Numbered from the stretch's first letter, positions 19,045 through 27,276 are shown. The stretch is 64,000 bases of DNA from Fen-1273 sp035516035 (GCA_035516035.1 DATJAS010000127.1:1-64000); one strand, 5' to 3'. Numbers and translations: made by a program. Notes: a model not told the origin generated them from the letters alone.

Positions 19045-20538
19045 ATGAGCATCACGGATGCTCTCCCACGCTTATCATTGCGAGCGATGCCGGAGGCGTC
19101 GCGAAGCAATCTGGCAAATCTGCTTTTCCTTCTGCTTCTCTTCTCCGTCGCCTCTGCACTCGCGCAATCCCCCGACGGACCCTGGCTCGGCGAGATCCGC
19201 GTAATGGGCACGGAGCTGGGCATCATGGTGACGTTCGCATCGAAGGGAGATTCAGTCTCGGCCACGATCGATATCCCCCAGCAGATGGCGCTGGGGCTCG
19301 CGCTGAAGAACGTGTCGTGGAAGCCGCCGAAGGCCCACTTTGAGCTTCCGGCGGGGCCCGGGCTTGCGGTCTTTGACGGGAAGGTTGCCGGGGACAGCGT
19401 GACAGGCATGTTTACACAGGCCGGCATTATCGGGACGTTCCGGCTCGAGAAGGGAAAAACTGCCGGCCAGGCGGTGAAAACGCCGGCGCCCGAACCGGAG
19501 CCGCCTCCGTACGGCGAGGAGAACATCACGTATCAGTCAGGGGGTGTCACAATCGCGGGGACACTCACCGTGCCTCGAGGGAAGGGGACCCATCCGGCCG
19601 CTGTCCTCATCACGGGGAGCGGCGCCCATAACCGCGACGAAGAGCTCTTCAACTTCAGGCCGTTTCGTGTGATTGCGGATTACCTGACCCGACGGGGCAT
19701 TGCGGTGCTCCGGTGCGACGACAGGGGTGTCGGGGGATCGGGGGGGAACAAGTCGGCATGCACGAGCACCGACCGCGCCCTGGACGTGCTTGCCGGGGTG
19801 AAGTTCCTGGAGGGGAGGGGAGACATCGACCCGAGGCGCATTGGCCTCATCGGGCACAGTGAAGGGGGGATCATCGCTCCCGTCGCCGCGGCGGAATCAC
19901 GCGACGTCGCGTTCATCGTCCTGATGGCCGGGCCGTCGATCACGGGGGCGAGGCTCATCATGTATCAGATTGAATCGCAGATGCGCTTTGACGGCGCACC
20001 GGACGAAGAGATGCGCAACGAGCTCCACCGGCAGGAGCGGGTATTCAACTGCGTCCGCGCGGATACCGGCTGGGAGGGACTTTCAGAGCTTCTCATGCAG
20101 GATGCCGCCGAAAGGATCGCGGCGCTGCCGCGCGAACAGAGGGAGGGGATTGCTGACTCCGCGGCCTTCGTGAAGGCGAACGGGGAGGCGAGGCTCGCGG
20201 GCGTACGCACGCCCTGGTTCAGGCACTTTATCGATTTCGATCCCGCCCCGGCGCTCTCGGCCGTCCGGTGTCCCGTGCTTGCCGTATTCGGCGAGCTGGA
20301 TCAGCAGGTTCCGGTTGCGCTCAACGTGGAGCCGATGGAAGCCGCTCTGAAGAGGGGATCGACGAAGGACTGGAAGATCCAGGTGATCCCGAAGGCAAAC
20401 CACCTGTTCATTCCGGCGAAGACTGGCGCCCCCGCGGAATACCCGTCGCTCGAAAAGACGTTCGCCCCCGGGTTTCTCGACCTGGTCGGCGGCTGGATTA
20501 CGAAGAGGGTAGCTGTTCCCGGCGGCGCGCGGGAATGA
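19045..20538 (+). CDS. Secreted alpha/beta hydrolase (S33/dienelactone-hydrolase-like)
   Basis: A 497-residue exported hydrolase. An N-terminal beta-rich domain of about 120 residues precedes the hydrolase domain, which carries the triad Ser272 (GHSEGG), Asp419 (GELDQQVP) and His453 (KANHLF). The ATG at 19045 has CTGGAGT before it. Residues 11-23 (SLRAMPEASRSNL) are encoded by a copy of the dispersed palindromic repeat, directly ahead of the signal-peptide core LLFLLLLFSVASALA. An internal ATG at 19087 would still leave a signal peptide. The 3' end overlaps the convergent regulator gene by 41 bases. Confidence 0.88.
   Translation: MSITDALPRLSLRAMPEASRSNLANLLFLLLLFSVASALAQSPDGPWLGEIRVMGTELGIMVTFASKGDSVSATIDIPQQMALGLALKNVSWKPPKAHFELPAGPGLAVFDGKVAGDSVTGMFTQAGIIGTFRLEKGKTAGQAVKTPAPEPEPPPYGEENITYQSGGVTIAGTLTVPRGKGTHPAAVLITGSGAHNRDEELFNFRPFRVIADYLTRRGIAVLRCDDRGVGGSGGNKSACTSTDRALDVLAGVKFLEGRGDIDPRRIGLIGHSEGGIIAPVAAAESRDVAFIVLMAGPSITGARLIMYQIESQMRFDGAPDEEMRNELHRQERVFNCVRADTGWEGLSELLMQDAAERIAALPREQREGIADSAAFVKANGEARLAGVRTPWFRHFIDFDPAPALSAVRCPVLAVFGELDQQVPVALNVEPMEAALKRGSTKDWKIQVIPKANHLFIPAKTGAPAEYPSLEKTFAPGFLDLVGGWITKRVAVPGGARE
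19075..19112 (+). repeat. Dispersed palindromic repeat inside a coding region
   Basis: TCATTGCGAG...GCGAAGCAATCT, with an inner GATGCC/GGAGGCGTC partial palindrome. It is translated as residues 11-23 of the hydrolase. Confidence 0.8.
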
Positions 20539-21076
20539 CCGCGCCGGGGCCGATGCGGTGATGGTTGGCGGCGCCGGAGGGAGTGAGGTACATCGCTGCC
20601 AGCTCCCCGCGGATACCCATGCGGTGATCAAGACGGAACGGGCCTTTTCCCTGGGCCGATCCCTGCGGGAAGCACTCCCTGAACCAGTCTTCACCCACGC
20701 AGTAGAGGTTGCACAGGTGCCAGAGCACGCCCGGCTTCGGCACGCACTGGTTTTTCTCCCACCTCTCGACGCCCACCCACGTGTAGCCGATCATTGACGC
20801 GACTTCCTTGAGCGTATATCCCGCGGAAATCCGCGCGGCTCTCAGCCGGTCGCCGAATGTCCGGACATGAGCCCTCTCGTCGATAATGCTGTCCACGGCC
20901 TTTTCGATCTCGAGCGCTTTGGCGCTTGAAAGTATCGTCCTGTAGTGGACGATCTGCCACGCATATTGCCGCGACACGCCCAGCCGTTGCGCCAGGTACG
21001 AGAGCGTTATTCCCCACGGCTTCATCTTCTTCTGTATCCTCTGAACGATCTCGTCGACCTCCGGCACTCGCCTCAT
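20498..21076 (-). CDS. Double helix-turn-helix transcriptional regulator
   Basis: A 192-residue protein with two successive HTH segments. The first is LSYLAQRLGVSRQYAWQIV (about residues 25-43); the second is an XRE/Cro type, LRAARISAGYTLKEVASMIGYTWVGVERWE (about 80-110). The C-terminal 60 residues are basic and unassigned. ATG 21076 was chosen; GTGs 6 and 12 bases upstream are alternatives, because AAGGAG lies only 11 bases before the ATG. It is divergent from the pseudopilin operon and is paralogous to the gene at 44382. Its stop lies inside the convergent hydrolase gene. Confidence 0.85.
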   Translation of the reverse strand: MRRVPEVDEIVQRIQKKMKPWGITLSYLAQRLGVSRQYAWQIVHYRTILSSAKALEIEKAVDSIIDERAHVRTFGDRLRAARISAGYTLKEVASMIGYTWVGVERWEKNQCVPKPGVLWHLCNLYCVGEDWFRECFPQGSAQGKGPFRLDHRMGIRGELAAMYLTPSGAANHHRIGPGAVIPARRREQLPSS

Positions 21077-21157
21077 GACCACCGTCACTCCTTCTCGCCC
21101 ACAAATGTGTTTTCTTAACGTCCCGTATTAGTTATACGCATGTTCTTTGGAAAAGTT

Positions 21158-21176
21158 GGAAGAGGTAAAACCTTCC
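21158..21176. promoter_or_regulatory. Imperfect palindrome in the divergent intergenic region
   Basis: GGAAGAGGT and ACCTTCC arms around AAA, with one bulged base. It lies 130 bases upstream of the sigma-54 motif and is a candidate binding site for an activator or for the divergent HTH regulator; this is inference. Confidence 0.3.
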
Positions 21177-21289
21177 CGATTGCCGCCTCCGGGGGTTAAT
21201 CTGACGTTGTACTTTCTACAAACCTGTCCCCCGACTGTGTAGCATGTCTGGAAAAAGGGAATTTCTGCGCTTCCCAGCGCGGTAATCGG

Positions 21290-21305
21290 TGGTATGCTAT
21301 TTGCA
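21290..21305 (+). promoter_or_regulatory. Sigma-54 (-24/-12) promoter of the pseudopilin operon
   Basis: TGGTATGCTATTTGCA matches the TGGYRYRN4TTGCW consensus at every fixed position, with exactly 10 bases between GG and GC. Predicted transcription starts near 21315, leaving a leader of about 46 bases before the ATG at 21362. Confidence 0.8.
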
Positions 21306-21318
21306 CTTAGCCAAGTGC
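21303..21318. promoter_or_regulatory. Palindrome overlapping the -12 element
   Basis: GCACTT-AGCC-AAGTGC is a perfect 6-base inverted repeat that begins on the GC of the -12 box and spans the expected start of transcription. It could be an operator. Confidence 0.45.
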
Positions 21319-21361
21319 GGAATAAGAGTCGGACACGAAAAATGTGACAACGGGGTAGCCA

Positions 21362-21880
21362 ATGGGACTCGGACAGACGATGATGACGGTCCTCGCGATG
21401 GGGATGCTCGCGACCGTGATGCTCACCGTCAACACGAACACGCAGGACAGCAACAATGCCGTCCAGATCTCCCAGTATCGGATCATGGCGGCGTCTCTGG
21501 CGACGTCGACGATCCAGCGCGCGACCGGCCTGGCGTTCGATCAGTCCACTGTCTCCAATAACGACACTTCACTCTCTCAGCTCACCGTGTCGCTGGGCCG
21601 GGAAACGGGCGAGGTGGACACGCTCGAGAACACGTTTAACGATTTCGACGACTACAACAACTGGCACAAATGGGTCAGGGGAGACACGGTCTTCTTCCGC
21701 TCCGCGGACTTCTATGTCTGGGCGAAGGTCGACTACGTGATAATTTCGGGAAACGCCATCATCACGTCTCCCGGGGGCGCGCCGACGTACAGCAAGCGCA
21801 TGCAGGTGTGGGTGGCAAGTCCGTATATGACGGATACGATCTCTGCGTCCACCATCTACAGTTACTGGTACTTCCGGTAA
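21362..21880 (+). CDS. Pseudopilin-like membrane-anchored protein, unknown family
   Basis: A 172-residue protein with a single N-terminal hydrophobic helix (residues 5-22, starting almost at Met1), followed by a polar, Asn/Ser/Thr-rich extracytoplasmic domain. The architecture is that of pilins and minor pseudopilins, but there is no GFTLIE-type prepilin peptidase site. The C-terminus ends in aromatic residues (YSYWYFR). It is the first gene behind the sigma-54 promoter and is followed by two further anchored proteins of the same layout. Assignment as a pilin-like protein rests on architecture and operon context only. Confidence 0.7.
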   Translation: MGLGQTMMTVLAMGMLATVMLTVNTNTQDSNNAVQISQYRIMAASLATSTIQRATGLAFDQSTVSNNDTSLSQLTVSLGRETGEVDTLENTFNDFDDYNNWHKWVRGDTVFFRSADFYVWAKVDYVIISGNAIITSPGGAPTYSKRMQVWVASPYMTDTISASTIYSYWYFR

Positions 21881-21898
21881 GCACGGGGAGGCGCGGCA

Positions 21899-22531
21899 AT
21901 GCAGACAGTGATTGATCTCATCGCGTCCACCGTCATCTTCGGCTGGCTGTTCCTCATCGGCCTGACGACGAAGACGGCGAACAACGAGGATTTCCAGACG
22001 AATCAGGGAGAGCTCCTCTGCCAGGAAAACCTCGTCGAGGTGACGAAGCTCCTGGAATACGATTTTCGGAAGATCGGCTACTGCAAGGAGCCCGACAAGC
22101 TTCCCGACCCGACGCTCGCATTTCTGCTCGCCGATTCGACGAGAATCAAGTTCCTTACGGACCTGGACCTCGACGGGACGGGTCCCGACGGCAATCTCGA
22201 TTCGCTCTACTACTACCTCGGCCCGGCCGGGACGATGCCGAACAATCCGAACACCTGCATCCTCTACCGCGTGGTGAACAACCAGCCGGCGGCCGGCTCG
22301 AACCTCGGTGTGACCAGTTTCAAGTTGACGTACTACGATCAGAACAACAACGTGATTGCGACGCCCGTCCCCCAGGCGCTGTTGAAAACGATCTTCTCGG
22401 TGCAGATTTCGCTCAGTGTGCAGAACGTCGTGGCGAGCGCGCTCCAGGCGACCGCGCCGATCAACCAGCAGTTTCAGACCGCCTTCTACATGCAGCGGCG
22501 GCTTGCAGTGGTCAACTATCTGAATCGATAG
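21899..22531 (+). CDS. PilW-like anchored protein, unknown family
   Basis: A 210-residue protein: one N-terminal helix (IDLIASTVIFGWLFLIGLTT) and then a soluble domain. The ENLVEVTKLLEYDFRKIGY segment resembles the helix following the membrane anchor in PilW-type minor pilins, which often reads as RxLxxDLRxAGY. Two Cys residues (about 41 and 60) could form a disulfide. Later segments contain DTDLDGTGPDGNLDSLYYYLG-like content, including an Asp-rich loop (DLDLDGTGPDGNLD) that may bind calcium. Start 18 bases after the first gene, with GGGGAGG ahead of the ATG. Confidence 0.7.
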   Translation: MQTVIDLIASTVIFGWLFLIGLTTKTANNEDFQTNQGELLCQENLVEVTKLLEYDFRKIGYCKEPDKLPDPTLAFLLADSTRIKFLTDLDLDGTGPDGNLDSLYYYLGPAGTMPNNPNTCILYRVVNNQPAAGSNLGVTSFKLTYYDQNNNVIATPVPQALLKTIFSVQISLSVQNVVASALQATAPINQQFQTAFYMQRRLAVVNYLNR

Positions 22532-22540
22532 GGGGGAGTC

Positions 22541-23785
22541 ATGGGCAGGCAAGCAATCATCATGGTTGTCGCATACAGCCTCATCTTCCTCCTCACCGGG
22601 GCGATGATGGCGAGCGCGACCGTCGACGCCTTCAACAACGCCATGAACTACAGCGATACCGGCACGCTACAGAACATTGCCATCTCCGGGGCGAACATGG
22701 CGGCAAACTACATCTTCTTGCACAAACCGGGCATCGCCGGGAACGCATGGTGGACCGGGTGGTCGACGCCTGTGGCCTATAACAGCGGGACGTTCACGGT
22801 GCGCATGGACTCCGTGAAGGATCAGTACGGGAACTGGGGCCGGATCCAGATGACGGCGACCGCCACCTACAACGACAGCACGTACAGTGTGATCGTTCTG
22901 TTTAACCCGAGCCAGTTCTCGAAGTTCGCACTCTACGCAGGCTCCATGACGGGCGTGTATTTCGAGCCATCGGACTCCGTGTTCGGCCCCTGTCACATCG
23001 AGAGCACGCTCAACTACGGCAATCCCGCGGGCGGGACGCAGGCGTACGGCGCGTACTTCAGCGGGAAGGTGACCACCAAGAGCGGCATAGCGGCACTCAC
23101 GAATCCGGCCAAGATGCCGACATTTGCCGGGGGGCTCCAGAACGGCGTCAGCATTCCCCTAACGCTGAACACCTCGCAGCTCGTGTCGGAGGCGGGTGCG
23201 AACATGTTCTCCGGGGGTAATCTCTTTCTGACGCTCAAAGATGACAGCGTCCAGTACAGCACGTCTGGGTGGTCGTCCGGACTGACCACGAAGGCGATCT
23301 CGCAGATCGCCCCCAACGGGGTGATTGCCATCGACAAGGGGACGCTCTACGTGAGGGGGGAACTGAGCACGCGGCTGACCGTGGCCTCGCTCCGATCGAG
23401 CGGGAGCAGCGGCGGCACGGTGACGGTGAAAGACAACGTGACGTACAAGACCGACCCCCGGACCGACCCCAACTGCGCGGCGATGCTCGGTATCGTGGCC
23501 TACAGCACGGTCATGATCGACACGACCGCTTCGCACAACAACTTCACCGTCCAGGGATCGATGTACTCCCAGACGGACGGGGTCCAGGTGAAGAACTACA
23601 GCACGAGGCCGCGCGGGAACCTCTACGTGCTCGGAGGGTGGTGCGGAACGCAGATCTACGCGACGTCCAACGGGACGACCGCCGGTCTGCCCGTCAACGT
23701 GACGTATGACGAGCGCTACCGGGTCGAGTCGCCCCCCTACTTCCCCGGGACGAATACGTACCAGGTCCTTTCCTGGTACGAGTGA
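22541..23785 (+). CDS. PilX/DUF4900-like anchored protein
   Basis: A 414-residue protein with an N-terminal hydrophobic segment (IIMVVAYSLIFLLTGAMMAS) and then the helix GTLQNIAISGANMAANYIF, the pattern of PilX_N proteins that precede large beta-rich domains in type IV pilus minor-pilin clusters. The remainder is Thr/Ser/Gly-rich, with many short hydrophobic strands suggesting a beta-helix or beta-sandwich. I read it as similar to DUF4900-type proteins of Ignavibacteria; the family name is a memory-based match. It ends the three-gene operon. Confidence 0.65.
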   Translation: MGRQAIIMVVAYSLIFLLTGAMMASATVDAFNNAMNYSDTGTLQNIAISGANMAANYIFLHKPGIAGNAWWTGWSTPVAYNSGTFTVRMDSVKDQYGNWGRIQMTATATYNDSTYSVIVLFNPSQFSKFALYAGSMTGVYFEPSDSVFGPCHIESTLNYGNPAGGTQAYGAYFSGKVTTKSGIAALTNPAKMPTFAGGLQNGVSIPLTLNTSQLVSEAGANMFSGGNLFLTLKDDSVQYSTSGWSSGLTTKAISQIAPNGVIAIDKGTLYVRGELSTRLTVASLRSSGSSGGTVTVKDNVTYKTDPRTDPNCAAMLGIVAYSTVMIDTTASHNNFTVQGSMYSQTDGVQVKNYSTRPRGNLYVLGGWCGTQIYATSNGTTAGLPVNVTYDERYRVESPPYFPGTNTYQVLSWYE

Positions 23786-23831
23786 CGGTCGCTGTAAGCA
23801 CGAGGCCCCGTCACGGCGAGCGCAACACGCT

Positions 23832-23862
23832 GTCATTGCGAGCGTCTTCTGCGAAGCAATCT
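23832..23862 (+). repeat. Dispersed palindromic repeat, short form
   Basis: GTCATTGCGAGCG...GCGAAGCAATCT between the pseudopilin operon and the tRNA terminator. Confidence 0.85.
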
Positions 23863-23863
23863 A

Positions 23864-23890
23864 AAAGGGCGCGCCTCCGGCGCGCCCTTT
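23864..23890 (-). terminator. Intrinsic terminator of tRNA-Val
   Basis: A perfect 12-base stem (AAAGGGCGCGCC/GGCGCGCCCTTT) with a TCC loop. On the minus strand it ends in a short T run, 5 bases after the tRNA 3' end. The symmetric stem may also stop transcription from the pseudopilin operon. Confidence 0.85.
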
Positions 23891-23895
23891 CCATG

Positions 23896-23970
23896 TGGAC
23901 GCTGTAGGGTTCGAACCTACGACCTCCGCCTTGTAAGGGCGGCGCTCTGAACCAGCTGAGCTAAGCGTCC
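23896..23970 (-). tRNA. tRNA-Val (anticodon TAC)
   Basis: A 75-base cloverleaf. The acceptor arms GGACGCT/AGCGTCC pair fully, the D arm is GCTC/GAGC, the anticodon stem is CCGCC/GGCGG with loop CTTACAA (anticodon TAC), and the T arm is GTAGG/CCTAC with TTCGAAC. The discriminator is A and CCA is not encoded. It decodes GTA/GTG-type valine codons. Confidence 0.97.
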
Positions 23971-23982
23971 ATTCCCCGCCTG

Positions 23983-24011
23983 AAGATACCGATTTCCCCT
24001 CCCCCGTGCAA
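23983..24011 (-). promoter_or_regulatory. Promoter of tRNA-Val
   Basis: On the minus strand TTGCAC, a 17-base spacer and TATCTT; the -10 box ends 12 bases before the mature tRNA 5' end. This is the best-anchored example of the TATCTT promoter type in the window. Confidence 0.65.
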
Positions 24012-24039
24012 TTTTCCGCACGAATGGGCATATTCTCCC

Positions 24040-26508
24040 ATGACTGCGCTTCCCATCGACGAGTCGCTTCCCCGCCTCCTCGCCGCGCTTGAGAGTGACC
24101 GCTCCGCGATCCTGAGCGCTCCCCCCGGGGCCGGGAAGACGACGCGCGTCCCTCTGTCGCTCCTCCGGGCGCCCTGGATGGAGGGATTGAAAGTCCTTAT
24201 GCTCGAGCCCCGCCGACTGGCAGCCAGGCGCTCTGCTGCGTTCATGGCCTCGCAGCTCGGCGAGCGCGTCGGCGAGACCGTCGGCTACAGGATCAGGGGA
24301 GATGCAGTTGTCGGCCCGCGGACCCGCGTGGAGGTGGTGACCGAGGGAGTCCTCACGCGCCTTCTCCACGCAGCGGCCGATCTCCCCGGCGTCGGGGCTG
24401 TCATATTCGACGAGTTCCACGAGCGGAGCATACACGCCGATCTCGGGCTTGCGCTCACGCTCGACGTCCGTGATCATCTCCGGTCCGACCTCCGCGTGCT
24501 CGTCATGTCCGCCACGCTGGACGGCGTCTCCCTCCGGCGCGTGCTCGCCGATTCTCCGGTCATCGACAGTCCCGGCCGAAGCTTCCAGGTTGAGACGGTC
24601 CACCTCGAATCCCCATTCAGCGGCCCGGTCGAACGGGAAACCGCGCGCGCGGTCACCCGGGCGCTCAGGGAGACGGAGGGAGACATACTCGTGTTCCTTC
24701 CGGGCGTCAGGGAGATACGCACGGTCGACAGGATCATCGCCGAATCACGGTTGCCGGAGGGGGTGACCGTCCTGATGCTCTACGGAGACGCCGACCCGGA
24801 GGCGCAGCGCAGGGCGCTGGAGCCATCCGCCGTCCGCAAGGTGATACTTGCCACGAGCATTGCCGAGACGAGTCTCACCATCGACGGTGTGCGCGTCGTC
24901 GTCGACTCCGGGCTCTCGCGCGTCCCCCGGTTCGATCCCCGGCGGGGGATGACGGGCCTCGAGACTGTCCCCGTGTCGCTTGCCTCCGCCGATCAGCGGC
25001 GGGGCCGCGCCGGCCGCCAGGCGCCCGGCGTCTGTTACCGGCTCTGGACGGCGGAGGGCGAGGAAGCGCTCGCCAGGTTCGGGACGCCGGAGATACTCGC
25101 CGCCGATCTCGCCCCTCTTGCGCTCGACCTCGCCCGCTGGGGGGGCGGGGAGAGCCTTCGGTTCATCGACCCGCCTCCCCCGGCCCACCTCTCCCAGGCC
25201 CGTGCGTTGCTGACCCGTCTTGGTGCGCTTGGCGCGGACGGGAGAATAACGCCGCTCGGCAACAAGATGTCGGACCTCCCTGTCCATCCACGTCTGGCAC
25301 ACATGATTATCCGCGGAGTGGCTTTCTCCTCCGGCCCGCTTGCATGCGATATCGCCGCGCTTATGGAAGAACGGGACATCCTTCGGGGGGCCGGGGTTAA
25401 GGATGTCGATATCACGTCGCGCCTTGAGGCACTCCGCTCGGGACAAGGGGCTGAGCGCGACGTGCTTTCGCGCGTCCGTGCGGAGTCGCTCAGGCTGCAG
25501 AAGGCTGCGGGAGCCGGCAGGGGAAGTGCCGATCCCGCACGGACGGGGCTCCTTGTCGCCCTGGCCTATCCCGAACGGGTTGCCCGAAGGAGAGAAGGGT
25601 CCGCCGGGAGATATCTCATGGCCGGCGGCACGGGGGCGGTAATCCCGGAGTGGAGTCCGCTTGCGAAGGAGGAGTTCCTGGCCGTTGCGGACGTGGACGG
25701 GATCGGCACGGAGGCGCGCGTCTATCTCGCCGCTCCCCTTACTTCGCGTGAACTGGAGAAGGGATTTGCGGAGAGCATCGTTGCCGAAGAGCAGGTATTC
25801 TGGGATGCTCCCGCCGCATCAGTTGTGGCGCGGCGTGTCAGGCGGCTTGGCGCTGCGATCATCGACGAGAAGAACATTCCTCCGGAGGGGGAGCCGGTGC
25901 GTGAGGCGATGCTGGAAGGGATCCGGCAGATGGGGCTGGGCTCACTCCCATGGGGGAAGGAGGCTGTCTCGCTCCGCTCGCGGAGCGAGTGGCTCCGGCT
26001 GCGCGGCCTGGTGTCTGAGGACTGGCCCGATCTCAGCGACGGTCGGCTCCTTGCGACGCTGCCGGACTGGCTCGGGCCGTTCCTCGGGAATGTCAGCAGG
26101 AAATCTCATCTCCAGAAGCTCGACATGATGGCGATCCTGCGCGGCATGTTCACGCATCGGCAGTGGACCGAAGTTGCGGCGCTCGCGCCGGAGACGCTGA
26201 CCGTGCCGACCGGCTCGCGCATCCGGCTCGACTACGCTTCCGGTGACACTCCGGTCCTTTCCGTCCGCCTGCAGGAGATGTTCGGGCAGACGGACTCGCC
26301 CGCGATCGCAGGAGGCCGCGTGAACGTGGTGATCCATCTTCTCTCCCCCGCGGGCAGGCCGCTCGCCGTCACGCAGGACCTGAAGAGTTTCTGGTTGAAC
26401 GCATATCGCGAAGTACGCAAAGAAATGCGCGGACGGTATCCGAAACACGTCTGGCCCGAGGATCCCCTGGGGGCGACTCCCACCCGGCGCACCGCGCGTC
26501 GTCGGTGA
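24040..26508 (+). CDS. hrpB: ATP-dependent RNA helicase HrpB
   Basis: An 822-residue DEAH/RHA-type helicase. Walker A is APPGAGKTTRVP near residue 30, motif II is DEFHERS, motif III is SATLD, and the C-terminal RecA motif reads QRRGRAGRQAPGVCYRLW. HA2-like and HrpB C-terminal domains follow, ending with the YPKHVWPEDP signature typical of the family. Length agrees with bacterial HrpB (about 820). Its cellular role in this group is unclear; RNA remodelling is expected. Confidence 0.95.
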   Translation: MTALPIDESLPRLLAALESDRSAILSAPPGAGKTTRVPLSLLRAPWMEGLKVLMLEPRRLAARRSAAFMASQLGERVGETVGYRIRGDAVVGPRTRVEVVTEGVLTRLLHAAADLPGVGAVIFDEFHERSIHADLGLALTLDVRDHLRSDLRVLVMSATLDGVSLRRVLADSPVIDSPGRSFQVETVHLESPFSGPVERETARAVTRALRETEGDILVFLPGVREIRTVDRIIAESRLPEGVTVLMLYGDADPEAQRRALEPSAVRKVILATSIAETSLTIDGVRVVVDSGLSRVPRFDPRRGMTGLETVPVSLASADQRRGRAGRQAPGVCYRLWTAEGEEALARFGTPEILAADLAPLALDLARWGGGESLRFIDPPPPAHLSQARALLTRLGALGADGRITPLGNKMSDLPVHPRLAHMIIRGVAFSSGPLACDIAALMEERDILRGAGVKDVDITSRLEALRSGQGAERDVLSRVRAESLRLQKAAGAGRGSADPARTGLLVALAYPERVARRREGSAGRYLMAGGTGAVIPEWSPLAKEEFLAVADVDGIGTEARVYLAAPLTSRELEKGFAESIVAEEQVFWDAPAASVVARRVRRLGAAIIDEKNIPPEGEPVREAMLEGIRQMGLGSLPWGKEAVSLRSRSEWLRLRGLVSEDWPDLSDGRLLATLPDWLGPFLGNVSRKSHLQKLDMMAILRGMFTHRQWTEVAALAPETLTVPTGSRIRLDYASGDTPVLSVRLQEMFGQTDSPAIAGGRVNVVIHLLSPAGRPLAVTQDLKSFWLNAYREVRKEMRGRYPKHVWPEDPLGATPTRRTARRR

Positions 26509-26556
26509 TCCGCTTTCCATCGCGACGAGATACCTCATTGTGAGCGCACGGATCCC

Positions 26557-26630
26557 GTCATTGCGAGTGGCGCCCCAAGGCGCCACGAAGTCCGTTCTTT
26601 GGACCACGCCGTTTCTTGGCGTGGCAATCT
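26557..26630 (+). repeat. Dispersed palindromic repeat, long three-hairpin form
   Basis: Between GTCATTGCGAG and GGCAATCT lie three consecutive hairpins: GTGGCGCC/GGCGCCAC, GTCC/GGAC and CCACGCC/GGCGTGG. This is the most complete copy of the long form. Confidence 0.9.
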
Positions 26631-26643
26631 CCCGGCTGATCGC

Positions 26644-26672
26644 TTGTTTATCCCCGCGCAATTCGGTATCTT
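26644..26672 (+). promoter_or_regulatory. Predicted promoter of yidB
   Basis: TTGTTT, 17 bases, TATCTT; the start of transcription is predicted near 26680, about 37 bases before the ATG. Confidence 0.5.
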
Positions 26673-26716
26673 CACGCGTACACTCCTGCGTGGATTCACA
26701 ACTGTTGGAGGAAGCA

Positions 26717-27130
26717 ATGGGATTACTTGGCGATCTTCTTGGAACGCTTGGAAGGGGGAGCGGCGCGGGGAACTCGGCGGAAACTCAGGTCATGAGTGCG
26801 ATCGCGGGGATGCTCTCGGACAAGCAGTCCGGGGGTCTCGCCGGTCTCGTACAGAATTTCCAGAAGAACGGTCTGGGAGACGTCGTTTCCTCCTGGATCG
26901 GCACGGGGAAAAACCTCCCCATCTCCGCGGATCAGATCCAGAAGGTCTTTGGCAACCAGCAGGTCAGCCAGCTTGCGCAGCGCGTCGGCATCGAGCCTGA
27001 AAAGGTCACGACCACGCTTGCGAACGTGCTGCCGGGGCTGGTGGACAAGCTGACGCCCAACGGCAAGCTCCCCAACGAGGAGATGCTGCAGCAGGGGCTG
27101 AACCTCCTGAAGGGGAAACTCGGCATTTAG
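26717..27130 (+). CDS. YidB/DUF937 family protein
   Basis: A 137-residue protein. MGLLGDLLG at the N-terminus, the Gly-rich segment, SWIGTGKNLPISADQIQKVFG, and GLVDKLTPNGKLP are the hallmarks of YidB (DUF937). TTGGAGGAAGCA before the ATG at 26717 sets the start; an upstream in-frame extension runs through the repeat and was rejected. Function is not established for the family. A strong terminator follows. Confidence 0.9.
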   Translation: MGLLGDLLGTLGRGSGAGNSAETQVMSAIAGMLSDKQSGGLAGLVQNFQKNGLGDVVSSWIGTGKNLPISADQIQKVFGNQQVSQLAQRVGIEPEKVTTTLANVLPGLVDKLTPNGKLPNEEMLQQGLNLLKGKLGI

Positions 27131-27163
27131 CGCCGCGTTGCACGGGAAAGCGCTCTACCCACC

Positions 27164-27196
27164 GGGGCCGGTGATCGAATCACTGGCCCCTTTTTT
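27164..27196 (+). terminator. Intrinsic terminator after yidB
   Basis: A 12-base stem (GGGGCCGGTGAT/ATCACTGGCCCC, one G-T pair), a CGA loop and six Ts. Confidence 0.92.
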
Positions 27197-27276
27197 ATGC
27201 GCAGATATGACATAACCGTGACACCTCTCTTCCTGGGGCGGATATATTTCCTCCGGATAAGGATTCGGAGGATGCC

